Shown: positions 1 to 9,098, numbered from the stretch's first letter. The stretch is 64,000 nucleotides of DNA from Micromonospora purpureochromogenes (GCF_900091515.1 NZ_LT607410.1:5766001-5830000), one strand, 5' to 3'. Program-made: numbers and translations. The notes: generated from the sequence alone by a model not told the origin.

Positions 1-510
1 GCCGATCGCGGTGCCCTGCACCCCGGTGATGCCCTCGGCGAGCCGGTCGATCCCCTCGTGCAGCGCCTCCCGGTCGGTGCCGGGCGGCACCACCACCGCC
101 GCGCTGCCGGCGAACGCGACCAGGCCGACGTTGAACTCGTCGGGCAGCCCGTCGACGAACCGCCGGGCCGCGTGCTTGGCGGCGGCGAGCCGGTCCGGTT
201 CCACGTCGGTGGCGAGCATCGAGGTGGAGACGTCGACGGCGACCATGACGGTGGCCCGTTCGCGGGGCACCCGAACCTCGGCCGTCGGCCGGGCGAAGCC
301 CACCACCAGCAGCGCCAGCATGGCCAGGAAGAGACCGGCCGGCACGTGCCGCCGCCAGGCCGGCCGGGTCGGCGCGACCCGGTCGAGCAGCCGGAGGTTG
401 GTGAAGCGCACCGCGTACCGGCTGCGCCGGCGCTGGGCGAGCAGGTAGCCGCCGGCCAGCGCGAACACGCCGAGCAGCAGCAGGAGCCGGGCGGGCGACT
501 GCCAGGTCAC
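1..510 (-). CDS. VWA-domain membrane protein (BatA-like), 3' end cut off by window
   Basis: The visible part encodes the first 170 residues of a von Willebrand A protein. An N-terminal membrane helix (about residues 7-25) and a second one after an Arg-rich cytoplasmic stretch (about 60-78) precede the VWA domain, where the MIDAS motif DVSTS is visible. The GTG start overlaps the stop of the upstream DUF58 gene in a GTGA, so translation is coupled. In MoxR/DUF58/VWA operons of this type the VWA proteins sit in the membrane and are thought to act with the MoxR AAA ATPase in protein maturation or envelope-stress roles. The exact substrate is unknown. The C-terminus lies outside the window. Confidence 0.88.
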   Translation of the reverse strand, partial: MTWQSPARLLLLLGVFALAGGYLLAQRRRSRYAVRFTNLRLLDRVAPTRPAWRRHVPAGLFLAMLALLVVGFARPTAEVRVPRERATVMVAVDVSTSMLATDVEPDRLAAAKHAARRFVDGLPDEFNVGLVAFAGSAAVVVPPGTDREALHEGIDRLAEGITGVQGTAIG

Positions 511-1507
511 GCGACACCTCCCCGGGCGGCGGCCGGCGCGGCGGCCAGGCGGCGCTGCGCGTGCACGTGCCGTACCACGTCGGCGGTCCAGTCCCGGTCG
601 GTGCGCAGCGGCAGGTGGGTGGCGCCGGAGCGGCGCAGCGCCCGGCGTACCTGCTCGCGCTGGGCGGCTGCCGCGCTGGCGTAGCGCCGGCGCAGCACCT
701 CGTCGCCGGTCCAGACCTCCCGCCGCCGGCCGGTCTCCGGGCAGACGAGCGTGATCAGGCCGACGTCGGGCAGTTCCAGCTCGCGTGGGTCGGTGATCTC
801 GACCGCGAGCACCTGGTGCCGGGCGGCGAGGCGGCGCAGCGCCGGCTCCCAACCGGCGGGCTCGTCGTGGTGCTCCGGCAGGCCGTCGAGGAAGTCGGAG
901 ACCACCACGACCAGGCCGCGCCGGGTGGCGACCCGCTGCACGGCCGCGAGCGCCTCCGCCAGGTCGGGTGGGTCGGGCGGTTCCGTCCGCTCGTCGTGGT
1001 CACCGGTACGCGGCGCGGCCAGCAGCGCGCGGAGCACGCCCAGCAGATGGGTACGGCCGCTGCGGGCCGGGAAGCGGCGCAGCCCGGTCGGGGTGAGCAG
1101 CTGCGCGCCGAGCCGGTTGCCGGTGCCGGCGGTGAGGAAGCCGATCGCCGCGACGGCGGCCACCGACAGCTCCCGCTTGTCCAGTTCGGCGGTGCCGAAC
1201 TCCATGCTGGGGCTGGCGTCCACCAGCAGCCAGGTGCTCAGTTCCCGGTCGGCGTCGACCTCGCGGACGTGCGGCACGGTGGTGCGGGCGGTCACCGCCC
1301 AGTCCATCCGGCGCACCTCGTCCTCGCCGGGGCGGTACTCCCGGCTGCCGGCGATCTCGCTGCCCGGCCCGGGCAGCAGACCCCGGTGCTGGCCTTGGAG
1401 CAGCCCGTCCAGCCGACGGGTGACGGTCAGTTCCAGCCGGCGCAGCCGCTGGTCCCCGGCGAGGTCGGCCAGGCCCGGTCCGGCGGGCGCCGGCGCGGTG
1501 CGGCGCC

Positions 1508-1511
<4 letters not shown>
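507..1511 (-). CDS. DUF58 domain protein
   Basis: This 334-residue protein belongs to the DUF58 family. It carries the family's signature RRMDWAVTAR region at about residues 66-75, followed by a degenerate VWA-like core with the metal-site-like motif DASPS. No membrane helix is obvious, so it is probably cytoplasmic or peripheral. It lies between a MoxR ATPase gene and a VWA gene with 4-bp overlaps on both sides, the usual arrangement of this operon. Its molecular activity is unknown; by family association it is a partner of the MoxR ATPase. The ATG start is fixed by the overlap with the upstream stop codon. Confidence 0.9.
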
Positions 1512-2557
<1,046 letters not shown>

Positions 2558-2735
2558 GGTGCTTGCTTCCCGGGGTACCGGGCGGGCAAACGTCGGAATA
2601 TCACCCCCTGGCAGGCCCTTTCCCACCCGGAGCGGGACGAGCCGCCCGTTACGGCGCCGGCGGGCGAGGACGGCGCGTTCCACACCAGACGGTGCCGACC
2701 CCCCGGGTGGGGACCGGCACCGCCTCGGGTGTCGC

Positions 2736-3266
2736 TCAGTTGGCTACGACCAGGTGGAACGGGCGGTCGGCGGCCGTACCACCGGAGGTCCGGGTCTGGA
2801 CGAAGACCGCGTTGGGGGTCAGGTAGCGCGGCGCGACCGCGACCTCGCCACTGGGCGGGACGTTGTTCGGGTCGTTCGTGCCGATGGTCGCCACGTGCGC
2901 CTTCAGCACGACGTTGTAGTCGAGCAGCACCTGGTACCGGCCCGGGCCGTACTTGGTGGTGGACACGACGTTGGCGGAGTGCTGGAGCAGCGTGCCGTTG
3001 GCGGCGACGACGGCGAAGGCGACGGCGCCGGCTCCGGGCGGGGCGGCCAGCGTGGCGCCCTGCCGCAGCGCCGCCTTGGCCGCACGCGCCTCGGCGGCCG
3101 AGACCGGCGGTTGGGTGTTGCCGCCGGGCTGCCGGACGCCGGGCTGACCGACCTCGGCCGCGGCCCTGCTCGTCGGCTGGGCGGCGGCGATTCCCCCGCC
3201 GGCCAGGGTCAGCGCCAGGACACCGAGCGTCACCGCCGCCGCCTTGCGCCTGAAGAATGTGGTCAT
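2736..3266 (-). CDS. secreted protein of unknown function
   Basis: I do not recognise a family. The 176-residue product begins MTTFFRRKAAAV, a classical signal peptide with an Ala/Leu-rich hydrophobic core and a probable AxA cleavage site near residue 29. A Gln/Pro/Gly-rich linker and a C-terminal domain of about 110 residues follow. That domain is rich in Val and Thr and looks beta-stranded. There is no lipobox or cell-wall sorting motif. The ATG was chosen because AGGGGAG lies 7-8 nt upstream; an in-frame ATG 96 bp further upstream would bury the signal peptide. The gene is monocistronic, between the MoxR gene and a gene-free region that must hold its promoter. Confidence 0.75.
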   Translation of the reverse strand: MTTFFRRKAAAVTLGVLALTLAGGGIAAAQPTSRAAAEVGQPGVRQPGGNTQPPVSAAEARAAKAALRQGATLAAPPGAGAVAFAVVAANGTLLQHSANVVSTTKYGPGRYQVLLDYNVVLKAHVATIGTNDPNNVPPSGEVAVAPRYLTPNAVFVQTRTSGGTAADRPFHLVVAN

Positions 3267-3437
3267 GACAGGTCTCCCCTTTTCTGACCGTGGTGATACG
3301 GCCGACCCGCATTTACGACGGGCCGGTTGATTGTTGCGGACGAGCCGGGTTGACGAAAGCAATACACTTTCGACCGCACCTGAAACGTTGGCACTTCAAC
3401 GGTTCATACCCGGCTTGAGCTGGGGTTACTACGTGCA

Positions 3438-3451
3438 TTGTGGCGCCACAA
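3438..3451. repeat. 14-bp perfect palindrome TTGTGGCGCCACAA
   Basis: TTGTGGC is followed directly by its reverse complement GCCACAA. The position between two divergent genes and the dimer-like symmetry fit a transcription-factor operator. No regulator gene is adjacent, so the binding protein is unknown. Confidence 0.4.
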
Positions 3452-3601
3452 CCACGAGGAAGGTAGCACCGGAAAAAGCCGAGCGTCAATAGTCGATCAA
3501 GCCGTTGCGCATTCATTCCGGATGATTGCCGTAATTGCGAGAGGCGAGGGCTGCACCATTCATGAAACGGGTCGGGGGCCTTGCGGCGCGGGCGTGAGCG
3601 C

Positions 3602-3607
3602 TAGTCT
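3602..3607 (+). promoter_or_regulatory. -10 box TAGTCT for a leaderless EEP gene
   Basis: TAGTCT matches the actinobacterial TANNNT consensus and is followed by exactly 7 nt (GACGTTC) and the ATG. No Shine-Dalgarno sequence precedes the ATG, so the mRNA probably starts at or next to the start codon. A TTGCGG at 3581-3586 is a possible but closely spaced -35. Confidence 0.5.
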
Positions 3608-3614
3608 GACGTTC

Positions 3615-4598
3615 ATGATCACCATGGAGCTGCCGGCCCGGACCCGGCCGCCGGTACGCGCCCTGCTCTGCTGGCTGGCCGTGGTGCCCGGTGCCGCCTG
3701 GGCGCTGGTCCGCCTCGCCGGGCTGGAGCGCGGGCCGTTGGTGCAGGCGCTCGCCTTCACCCCGTACGTCGCGGGCTGGAGCCTGGTCGCGCTGGTGCTG
3801 GCGCTCGCCCTGCGGCGCCGCGGGCCGGCGGTGGCCGCGGCGGTGGTGGCGCTGGCGCTGTTCGGCGCGGTGGCCCCCCGGGCGGTCGCCGCCGACCAGC
3901 CGGCGGCCGGCGGGCCGGTGCTGCGGGTGCTCACCGCCAACCTGCTCAAGGGCGGCGCCGACGCGCGGACGCTGGTGGACCTGGTGCGCCGGCACCGGGT
4001 GGACGTGCTGGCCGTGCAGGAGTTCACCCCCGAGGCCCGCGACGCGCTCGACCGGCAGGGCCTGAGCGGGCTGCTGCCCCACCGGCAGCTCAACCCGGAG
4101 GTGGGCACCACCGGCTCCGCCCTCTACTCGCGGCTCCCGCTCGCCGAGGGTGGCTTCCGGCGCAACGCCGGCTTCCTGTTCACCCAGGCGTACGCCATCG
4201 TGGCGGTGCCGGGGGCGCCCCCGGTGCGGGTCGAGTCGGCGCACCCGGCCGCGCCCTACGCGGTCGGCGTGGTCGACGAGTGGTTCACCGACCTGCGGGC
4301 GCAGCCCCCGGCCACCCCGGACGGGCCGCTGCGCATCCTCGCCGGCGACTTCAACGCCACCCTCGACCACGCCCCGCTGCGCGCGCTGCTGGCCACCGGG
4401 TACGTCGACGCGGCCGACGCCGCCGGGGCGGGGTTCGCCGGCACCTGGGGCCCGTACGACGGCGACCTCATCCCACCGGTCACCATCGACCACGTGCTGG
4501 TCGACCGGCGGATCGCCGTCCGGTCCGTCGCCGTGCACCCGGTGCCCGGCAGCGACCACCGCGCGGTGCTGGCCGAGCTGCGCCTGCCGACGGCCTGA
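3615..4598 (+). CDS. membrane-anchored endonuclease/exonuclease/phosphatase-family protein
   Basis: The 327-residue product has two or three N-terminal membrane helices (about residues 12-30, 38-62 and 68-90) and then an EEP domain outside or at the membrane. The family's catalytic motifs are all present in order: TANLLK, an acidic AVQEF, a histidine in SAHP, GDFNATLDH, IDHVLV and the C-terminal GSDHRAV. Such proteins hydrolyse phosphodiester or phosphomonoester bonds; substrates range from nucleic acid to inositol phosphates and sphingomyelin, and I cannot say which applies here. The start was chosen for the -10 box 7 nt upstream; a second ATG lies three codons later. The gene is alone and convergent with cimA. 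Confidence 0.85.
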   Translation: MITMELPARTRPPVRALLCWLAVVPGAAWALVRLAGLERGPLVQALAFTPYVAGWSLVALVLALALRRRGPAVAAAVVALALFGAVAPRAVAADQPAAGGPVLRVLTANLLKGGADARTLVDLVRRHRVDVLAVQEFTPEARDALDRQGLSGLLPHRQLNPEVGTTGSALYSRLPLAEGGFRRNAGFLFTQAYAIVAVPGAPPVRVESAHPAAPYAVGVVDEWFTDLRAQPPATPDGPLRILAGDFNATLDHAPLRALLATGYVDAADAAGAGFAGTWGPYDGDLIPPVTIDHVLVDRRIAVRSVAVHPVPGSDHRAVLAELRLPTA

Positions 4599-4641
4599 CC
4601 CCGGCGGGCCCCGACCCGGCCCGGCCGGGCCGACAGGCGGC

Positions 4642-6225
4642 TCAGACCCGGGCGCGGTCCAGGCCGTAGGTGAGCGCGTCGACCAGGGCGTGCCAGCTCG
4701 CCTCGACCACGTTGGGGTGCACGCCGACGGTGGTCCAGTCACGGCCGCTGCCGTCGGCGGTCTCGACCAGCACCCGGGTCACCGCGCCGGTGCCGTGGCT
4801 GCCCTCCAGGATGCGCACCTTGTAGTCGGCCAGCTCGAAGTCGCGCAGCTCCGGGTAGTGCCGGGACAGGCCGACCCGCAGCGCCTCGTCGAGGGCGTTG
4901 ATCGGGCCGTTCCCCTCGGCGGTGGCGATCACCCGCTCGCCGCGTACCCGGATCTTCACGGTCGCCTCGGAGACCACCGCGCCGTCCTCGCGGTGCTCGA
5001 CCAGCACCCGGTAGGACTCCAGCGCGAACGGCCGGGGCGGCGCGGCGTCCGGCAGCTCCGAGCGGACCAGCAGCTCGAACGACGCGTCGGCCGCCTCGAA
5101 CGACCAGCCGCTCGCCTCCAGCTCCTTGACCCGGCTGGTGACCTTCGACAGCGCCTCGGGATGGCCGGCCAGGTCCAGGCCCAGCTCGCGGCTCTTGAGC
5201 TCGACGCTGGCCCGGCCGGCCATCTCGGTCACCAGGATCCGCATGTCGTTGCCCACCACCGACGGGTCCACGTGGTTGTAGAGCAACGGGTCTACCTTGA
5301 TCGCGCTCGCGTGCAGCCCGGCCTTGTGGGCGAAGGCGGCGGCCCCGGCGTACGCCTGGTGGGTGTCGGGGGCGATGTTGGCGATCTCGGCGATGGCGTG
5401 CGCGACCCGCACCATCTGCTCCAGGCAGCCCTCGGGTAGGACGGGCAGCCCGAGCTTGAGCTGGAGGTTGGCGACGACCGCGAAGATGTCGGCGTTGCCG
5501 GGGCGTTCGCCGTACCCGTTGGCGGTGCCCTGGACGTGGCGGACCCCGGCCTCGACGGCGGCGACGGTGTTGGCCACCGCGCAGGCGGTGTCGTTCTGGG
5601 CGTGCATGCCGAACAGCTCCGGGGCGATGCCGGTGCGCGCGGTCAGGTCGGCGATCGCGGCGGTCACCATGGACGGCAGCATCCCGCCGTTGGTGTCGCA
5701 GAGCACGAACCGCTCGGCGCCGGCGGCGAGCGCGGTCTCCACCACCGCGGCGCCGTACGCCGGGTCGTGCCGGTAGCCGTCGAAGAAGTGCTCGCCGTCG
5801 ACGAAGACCCGCCGGCCCTCGGCGACCAGGTGGGCGACGGTGTCGCGGATCATCGCCAGGTTCTCCGGGCCGGTGGTGCGCAGCGCCCGCTCGACGTGGC
5901 GCAGGTCGGCCTTGGCGACCAGGGCCACCGCCGGGGTCTCGGCGTCGAGCAGCCCGCGCACCTGCGGGTCGGCCGCCACCGGCACCCCGGCCCGGCGGGT
6001 GGCGCCGAAGGCGACCAGGACGGCGTGCCGCAGGTCCAGCTCGGTCCGCGCCCGGCGGAAGAACTCGGTGTCCTTCGGCACCGCGCCCGGCCACCCGCCC
6101 TCGATGAAGCCCACCCCGAACTCGTCGAGCAGCCGCGCCACGGCCAGCTTGTCGACCACCGAGTAGCTGAGCCCCTCACGCTGGGCACCGTCGCGCAGCG
6201 TCGTGTCGTACACCTGGAACGTCAT
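4642..6225 (-). CDS. cimA: citramalate synthase
   Basis: CimA condenses acetyl-CoA with pyruvate to (R)-citramalate, the first step of the pyruvate route to 2-ketobutyrate and isoleucine. The 527-residue protein has the DTTLRDG motif of the HMG-CoA lyase/LeuA superfamily at residues 7-13, a TIM-barrel with the GMHAQND metal-ligand region, and a C-terminal LeuA-type regulatory domain (about 410-525) expected to bind isoleucine or leucine as feedback inhibitor. Length and the QREGLSYS region favour CimA over 2-isopropylmalate synthase; the paralogous assignment is the main uncertainty. The gene stands alone on the minus strand, convergent with the EEP gene. It is preceded by an attenuator with a Val/Leu/Ile leader peptide, so branched-chain amino acid supply probably controls it. 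Confidence 0.93.
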   Translation of the reverse strand: MTFQVYDTTLRDGAQREGLSYSVVDKLAVARLLDEFGVGFIEGGWPGAVPKDTEFFRRARTELDLRHAVLVAFGATRRAGVPVAADPQVRGLLDAETPAVALVAKADLRHVERALRTTGPENLAMIRDTVAHLVAEGRRVFVDGEHFFDGYRHDPAYGAAVVETALAAGAERFVLCDTNGGMLPSMVTAAIADLTARTGIAPELFGMHAQNDTACAVANTVAAVEAGVRHVQGTANGYGERPGNADIFAVVANLQLKLGLPVLPEGCLEQMVRVAHAIAEIANIAPDTHQAYAGAAAFAHKAGLHASAIKVDPLLYNHVDPSVVGNDMRILVTEMAGRASVELKSRELGLDLAGHPEALSKVTSRVKELEASGWSFEAADASFELLVRSELPDAAPPRPFALESYRVLVEHREDGAVVSEATVKIRVRGERVIATAEGNGPINALDEALRVGLSRHYPELRDFELADYKVRILEGSHGTGAVTRVLVETADGSGRDWTTVGVHPNVVEASWHALVDALTYGLDRARV

Positions 6226-6263
6226 GGAGTGCCTTCCTCACGGACCTCGGGCGGGGGAGCAAC

Positions 6264-6293
6264 AAAAAGACCCCCCGCGGATGCGGGAGGTCT
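6264..6293 (-). terminator. attenuator terminator upstream of cimA
   Basis: Read on the minus strand, AGACCTCCCGC, a 4-nt loop ATCC and GCGGGGGGTCT form an 11-bp stem with one T-G wobble, followed by TTTTT. It lies about 40 nt before the cimA start and directly after the leader hairpin. It can therefore stop transcription before the gene. Confidence 0.85.
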
Positions 6294-6323
6294 GCGCGCT
6301 CGGCGGAGGGGAAGCCGGCGCGC
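6294..6323 (-). promoter_or_regulatory. attenuator hairpin 1 of cimA leader
   Basis: GCGCGCCGGC pairs with GCCG-A-GCGCGC (10 bp, one bulged A) around a 9-nt loop. The first base of the stem is the last base of the leader-peptide stop codon, and the stem ends at the base before the terminator stem. A ribosome at the stop codon would therefore block this hairpin. Which alternative pairing makes the antiterminator is not resolved by eye. Confidence 0.65.
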
Positions 6324-6355
6324 TAGCTGCCAATAATCAGGACGGTGCTGGTCAC
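6323..6355 (-). CDS. cimA leader peptide, Val/Leu/Ile-rich
   Basis: GTG ACC AGC ACC GTC CTG ATT ATT GGC AGC TAG encodes (fM)TSTVLIIGS. Four branched-chain codons are consecutive, and two of them are ATT, a rare codon in this GC-rich genome. This is the classical sensor of charged Ile/Val/Leu tRNA. A GTG three codons earlier would give a 13-residue form starting fM-A-I-V. I prefer the shorter form because a -10-like CAGAGT lies 7 nt upstream, which would make the leader mRNA leaderless. It is too short for ordinary gene callers. Confidence 0.75.
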   Translation of the reverse strand: MTSTVLIIGS

Positions 6356-6362
6356 GATCGCC

Positions 6363-6368
6363 ACTCTG
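6363..6368 (-). promoter_or_regulatory. possible -10 box CAGAGT of cimA leader transcript
   Basis: CAGAGT (a CANNNT variant of TANNNT) precedes the leader GTG by 7 nt on the minus strand. No convincing -35 is present at 16-18 nt, so this is a tentative call. The remaining bases up to ahpC (6369-6590) hold the divergent ahpC promoter, which I cannot place. Confidence 0.35.
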
Positions 6369-6590
6369 CCACCCCACCCCCGGTTTTGGGAGGAACAATC
6401 CACATACCGGGACGGTGACTCTGGGTGGCCGATACCCGATCAATCACCACGACCGGGGCGGAACGCGCCGCTCGTGATCGACTTCACAAGTCACCCGGCC
6501 GCCACCAGGCGGAAACAACGCTGCGGAAGTATCTGGAACCGATCCAGTTACCGGCCTCACGCCGTTGACAACCGCTGCCAAGGAGGACCC

Positions 6591-7151
6591 GTGCTCACTG
6601 TCGGTGACCGCTTCCCTGAGTACGAACTCACCGCCTGCGTCTCGCTGGACGCCGACAAGGCGTTCGAGACCATCAACCACAAGTCCTACGAGGGCAAGTG
6701 GCGGGTGGTCTTCTTCTGGCCGAAGGACTTCACCTTCATCTGCCCGACGGAGATCGCTGAGTTCGGCCGCCTCAACGGCGAGTTCGCCGACCGCGACGCC
6801 CAGGTGCTCGGCGTCTCGGTGGACAACGAGTTCGTCCACTACGCCTGGCGCAAGGACCACCCGGACCTGCGCGAGCTGCCCTTCCCGATGCTCAGCGACA
6901 TCAAGCGCGAGCTGACCGCCGCCTGCGGCGTGCTCGGCGAGGACGGCGTGGCGCAGCGGGCCACCTTCATCGTCGACCCGGACAACGAGATCCAGTTCGC
7001 CATGGTCACCGCCGGCTCGGTCGGCCGCAACGTCTCCGAGGTGCTGCGGGTGCTCGACGCCCTGCAGACCGACGAGCTCTGCCCGTGCAACTGGAACAAG
7101 GGCGGCGAGACCCTGGACGCCAACGCGCTGCTCGCCGGCGCCGGTGCCTGA
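6591..7151 (+). CDS. ahpC: alkyl hydroperoxide reductase AhpC (2-Cys peroxiredoxin)
   Basis: AhpC reduces organic hydroperoxides, H2O2 and peroxynitrite in the cytoplasm. The peroxidatic cysteine is Cys51 in the motif FTFICPTE. The resolving region is CPC (Cys164/Cys166) near the C-terminus, as in mycobacterial AhpC, which is reduced by AhpD. The product has 186 residues. The GTG start follows AGGAGGACCC, a strong ribosome binding site; upstream in-frame starts lack one and would extend into AT-rich non-coding DNA. ahpD follows 1 bp after the stop. No OxyR gene is adjacent, unlike many actinobacterial ahpCD loci. Confidence 0.96.
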   Translation: MLTVGDRFPEYELTACVSLDADKAFETINHKSYEGKWRVVFFWPKDFTFICPTEIAEFGRLNGEFADRDAQVLGVSVDNEFVHYAWRKDHPDLRELPFPMLSDIKRELTAACGVLGEDGVAQRATFIVDPDNEIQFAMVTAGSVGRNVSEVLRVLDALQTDELCPCNWNKGGETLDANALLAGAGA

Positions 7152-7152
7152 G

Positions 7153-7683
7153 ATGGGTCTGGACGCGGTCAAGGCGGCTCTGCCCGAGTACGCCAAGGAC
7201 ATCAAGCTCAACCTCGGCTCGACCGTCGGCACCTCGACCCTCAAGCCGGAGCAGGCCTGGGGCACCGCCCTGGCCTGCGCGGTCGCGGCGCGCAACCCGG
7301 TCGTGCTGAAGGAGATCGCCGACGAGGCGACCGCCCACCTCACGCCGCAGGCGATCGAGGCCGCCAAGGGCGCCGCCACCATCATGGCGATGAACAACGT
7401 CTACTACCGCGCCAAGCACCTGATCGGCGACGACCTGTACGCCTCGATGCCGGCCCGGCTGCGGATGCAGATCATCGCCCGGCCGGGCGTCGACAAGGGC
7501 GACTTCGAGCTGTGGTGCCTCGCCGTCTCGGCGATCACCGGCTGCGGCGTCTGCCTGGAGTCGCACGAGAAGGCGCTGCGTGGCGCCGGGTTCACCCGGG
7601 AGCAGGTCCACGAGGGGCTGCGCATCGCCGCCGTCGTGCACGCCGCCGCGGTGGCCCTCGACGCGCAGGCCGCCCTGGTCTGA
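7153..7683 (+). CDS. ahpD: alkyl hydroperoxidase AhpD
   Basis: AhpD is the thiol reductant that recycles oxidised AhpC; in mycobacteria it links AhpC to dihydrolipoamide. The active-site residues of the M. tuberculosis protein are recognisable at nearly the same positions: Glu119, Cys131 and Cys134 in a CxxC, and His138. The 176-residue length matches the family. The ATG lies 1 bp after the ahpC stop, so translation is coupled; an alternative GTG 9 bp upstream would overlap ahpC. A strong terminator follows, which makes ahpCD a two-gene operon. Confidence 0.95.
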   Translation: MGLDAVKAALPEYAKDIKLNLGSTVGTSTLKPEQAWGTALACAVAARNPVVLKEIADEATAHLTPQAIEAAKGAATIMAMNNVYYRAKHLIGDDLYASMPARLRMQIIARPGVDKGDFELWCLAVSAITGCGVCLESHEKALRGAGFTREQVHEGLRIAAVVHAAAVALDAQAALV

Positions 7684-7696
7684 CCCGGACGGCCGG

Positions 7697-7740
7697 ACGG
7701 GCCGGTGCCGCATCTTGCGGTGCCGGCCCGTCGTCGTTTT
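7697..7740 (+). terminator. intrinsic terminator of ahpCD
   Basis: A 15-bp stem with two adjacent G-T wobbles (arms 7697-7711 and 7717-7731) closes a 5-nt loop and is followed by CGTCGTTTT. It starts 13 bp after the ahpD stop. Confidence 0.85.
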
Positions 7741-7841
7741 CGGTCACGGGGTGTGAAGGCGGGCGACCCGGGTACCTGATTCCGGACAGGGGAGCACGTT
7801 CTCTCCGATACGACTAACACAGTCGAGGCAGGAGTCATCTC

Positions 7842-8300
7842 ATGGACAGGCTCGACCCGCACACCACGCACGGCACCACCGAACCGATGATCGACGGCGG
7901 CCAGGGCGCCGTCGCCGGCGGCGCTCCCGCCGGCGCGTTCAGCCCGTGGAGCTACCGCGACGAGGCCGCGGTGGCCGACGCCGACCTGGTTGGCTACAAG
8001 GTCGAGGCCACCGACGGCGGCATCGGCAAGATCGACAGCGCGAGTCACGAGGTCGGCGGCAGCTACCTGGTCGTCGACACCGGGCCGTGGATCTTCGGCA
8101 AGAAGGTCATGCTGCCGGCCGGCACGGTCAACCAGGTCGCCCACGACGACCGCAAGGTCTACGTCGACCGCAGCAAGGACCAGATCAAGGCCGCGCCGGA
8201 GTACGACGAGACCAGCCACAGCGACCCGGCCTACCGGGACAAGCTGGGCGGCTACTACGACGACAGCTACGGCAACCTGCCCCCGGGCACCGCGCGGTAA
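7842..8300 (+). CDS. PRC-barrel domain protein
   Basis: The 152-residue soluble protein contains a PRC-barrel-like beta domain at about residues 45-112, seen in the pattern LVGYKVEATDGGIGKID followed by a VVDTGPWIFGKKVMLP stretch. Acidic, Tyr-rich flanks lie on either side. PRC-barrel proteins occur in photosynthetic reaction centres, RimM and many stress-associated actinobacterial proteins; here the role is unknown. GGAG lies 8 nt before the ATG. The gene is monocistronic, with terminators on both sides. Confidence 0.85.
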   Translation: MDRLDPHTTHGTTEPMIDGGQGAVAGGAPAGAFSPWSYRDEAAVADADLVGYKVEATDGGIGKIDSASHEVGGSYLVVDTGPWIFGKKVMLPAGTVNQVAHDDRKVYVDRSKDQIKAAPEYDETSHSDPAYRDKLGGYYDDSYGNLPPGTAR

Positions 8301-8314
8301 GCAGATCGAACACG

Positions 8315-8345
8315 ACGGCCGGTGGGGCGACGCCCCACCGGCCGT
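8315..8345 (+). terminator. hairpin terminator after PRC-barrel gene
   Basis: A perfect 14-bp GC-rich stem (8315-8328 with 8332-8345) closes a 3-nt loop. It begins 14 bp after the stop codon and lacks a long T run. Its position directly before the next gene's -10 box rules out an ORF start inside it for that gene. Confidence 0.7.
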
Positions 8346-8351
8346 TACCGT
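8346..8351 (+). promoter_or_regulatory. -10 box TACCGT for leaderless phosphatase gene
   Basis: TACCGT fits TANNNT and is followed by 6 nt (GTCAAG) and the GTG start. There is no ribosome binding site, so a leaderless mRNA is likely. Confidence 0.45.
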
Positions 8352-8357
8352 GTCAAG

Positions 8358-9098
8358 GTGGACGCCATCGAGGTCAACCGCAGCATCCCCTTCTCCGCCA
8401 TGTTCAACTTCCGCGACGTCGGCGGCTACCCCGGCCACGACGGCCGCACCGTGCGCTGGGGCCGGCTCTACCGCTCCGACTCACCGCACCGGCTCGACGG
8501 GGCCGACCGGGACGCCTTCGTCGCCCTCGGCATCCGGACCGTGATCGACCTGCGGCGACCGTCCGAGGTGGAACGGGACGGCCGGGTGCCGGAGCTGGAC
8601 GGGCTCACCTACCGGCACATCCACCCCGAGCACGCGGACTGGGCGCAGCGCCGGTATGAGCCGGGGTCCGACCTGGCCCGCTACCTCGCCGACCGGTACG
8701 CCGACCTCGCCCAGACCGGCACCGCCGGGCTGGCCGAAGCGGTCGGGCTGATCGCCGACAGCGCGACCGCGCCGGTGGTCGTGCACTGCGTGGCCGGCAA
8801 GGACCGCACCGGTATCGTCTGCGCGCTCACCCTCTCGGTGCTCGGCGTGAGCGACGCCGACATCGTCGTGGACTACGCGCTGAGCAGCGAGGCGTCGGCC
8901 CGGTTCAGCGCCTGGCTGGCGGCCACCGCCCCGCAGACCGAGGAACCGCCCCCGCCGTTTCTGGCCTCGCCGGCCGAGGCGATGGCGCTCTTCCTGACCG
9001 AGCTGCGGCAGGGGCACGGCTCGGTGGAGGGCTACCTGCGCCACGCCGGAGTGACCGACGACCAGCTCGCCGCCCTCCGCGACCACCTGCTGGACTAG
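8358..9098 (+). CDS. tyrosine/serine-type protein phosphatase (PTP fold)
   Basis: The product (246 residues) has the cysteine-dependent phosphatase signature HC-X5-R as HCVAGKDR, with Cys144 as nucleophile and Arg150 binding phosphate. An N-terminal FNFRDVGGY motif is typical of the bacterial tyrosine-phosphatase group that includes mycobacterial PtpB-like lipid/protein phosphatases. An invariant Asp in DLRRPSE (about residue 64) is also kept. It may act on phosphotyrosine, phosphoserine/threonine or phosphoinositides; the substrate cannot be read from the sequence. The GTG start was chosen because an upstream ATG falls inside the preceding terminator hairpin. It converges with ilvE across a shared hairpin. 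Confidence 0.88.
   Translation: MDAIEVNRSIPFSAMFNFRDVGGYPGHDGRTVRWGRLYRSDSPHRLDGADRDAFVALGIRTVIDLRRPSEVERDGRVPELDGLTYRHIHPEHADWAQRRYEPGSDLARYLADRYADLAQTGTAGLAEAVGLIADSATAPVVVHCVAGKDRTGIVCALTLSVLGVSDADIVVDYALSSEASARFSAWLAATAPQTEEPPPPFLASPAEAMALFLTELRQGHGSVEGYLRHAGVTDDQLAALRDHLLD

Larger units (their letters stand above)
3267..3614. other. gene-free region between divergent genes, relatively AT-rich
   Basis: These 348 bases separate a minus-strand secreted-protein gene from a plus-strand EEP-domain gene and are visibly richer in A and T than their surroundings. An open frame runs through in phase with the downstream gene, but its codons are not GC3-biased and I regard it as non-coding. The region contains a perfect 14-bp palindrome and a good -10 box directly before the EEP gene. 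Nothing resembling a tRNA or riboswitch is visible. Confidence 0.6.

Noticed and set aside
6565..6570. Perfect-looking -35 hexamer TTGACA before ahpC
   Set aside because: Only 10 nt separate it from the ribosome binding site, so no -10 or transcript start fits downstream.
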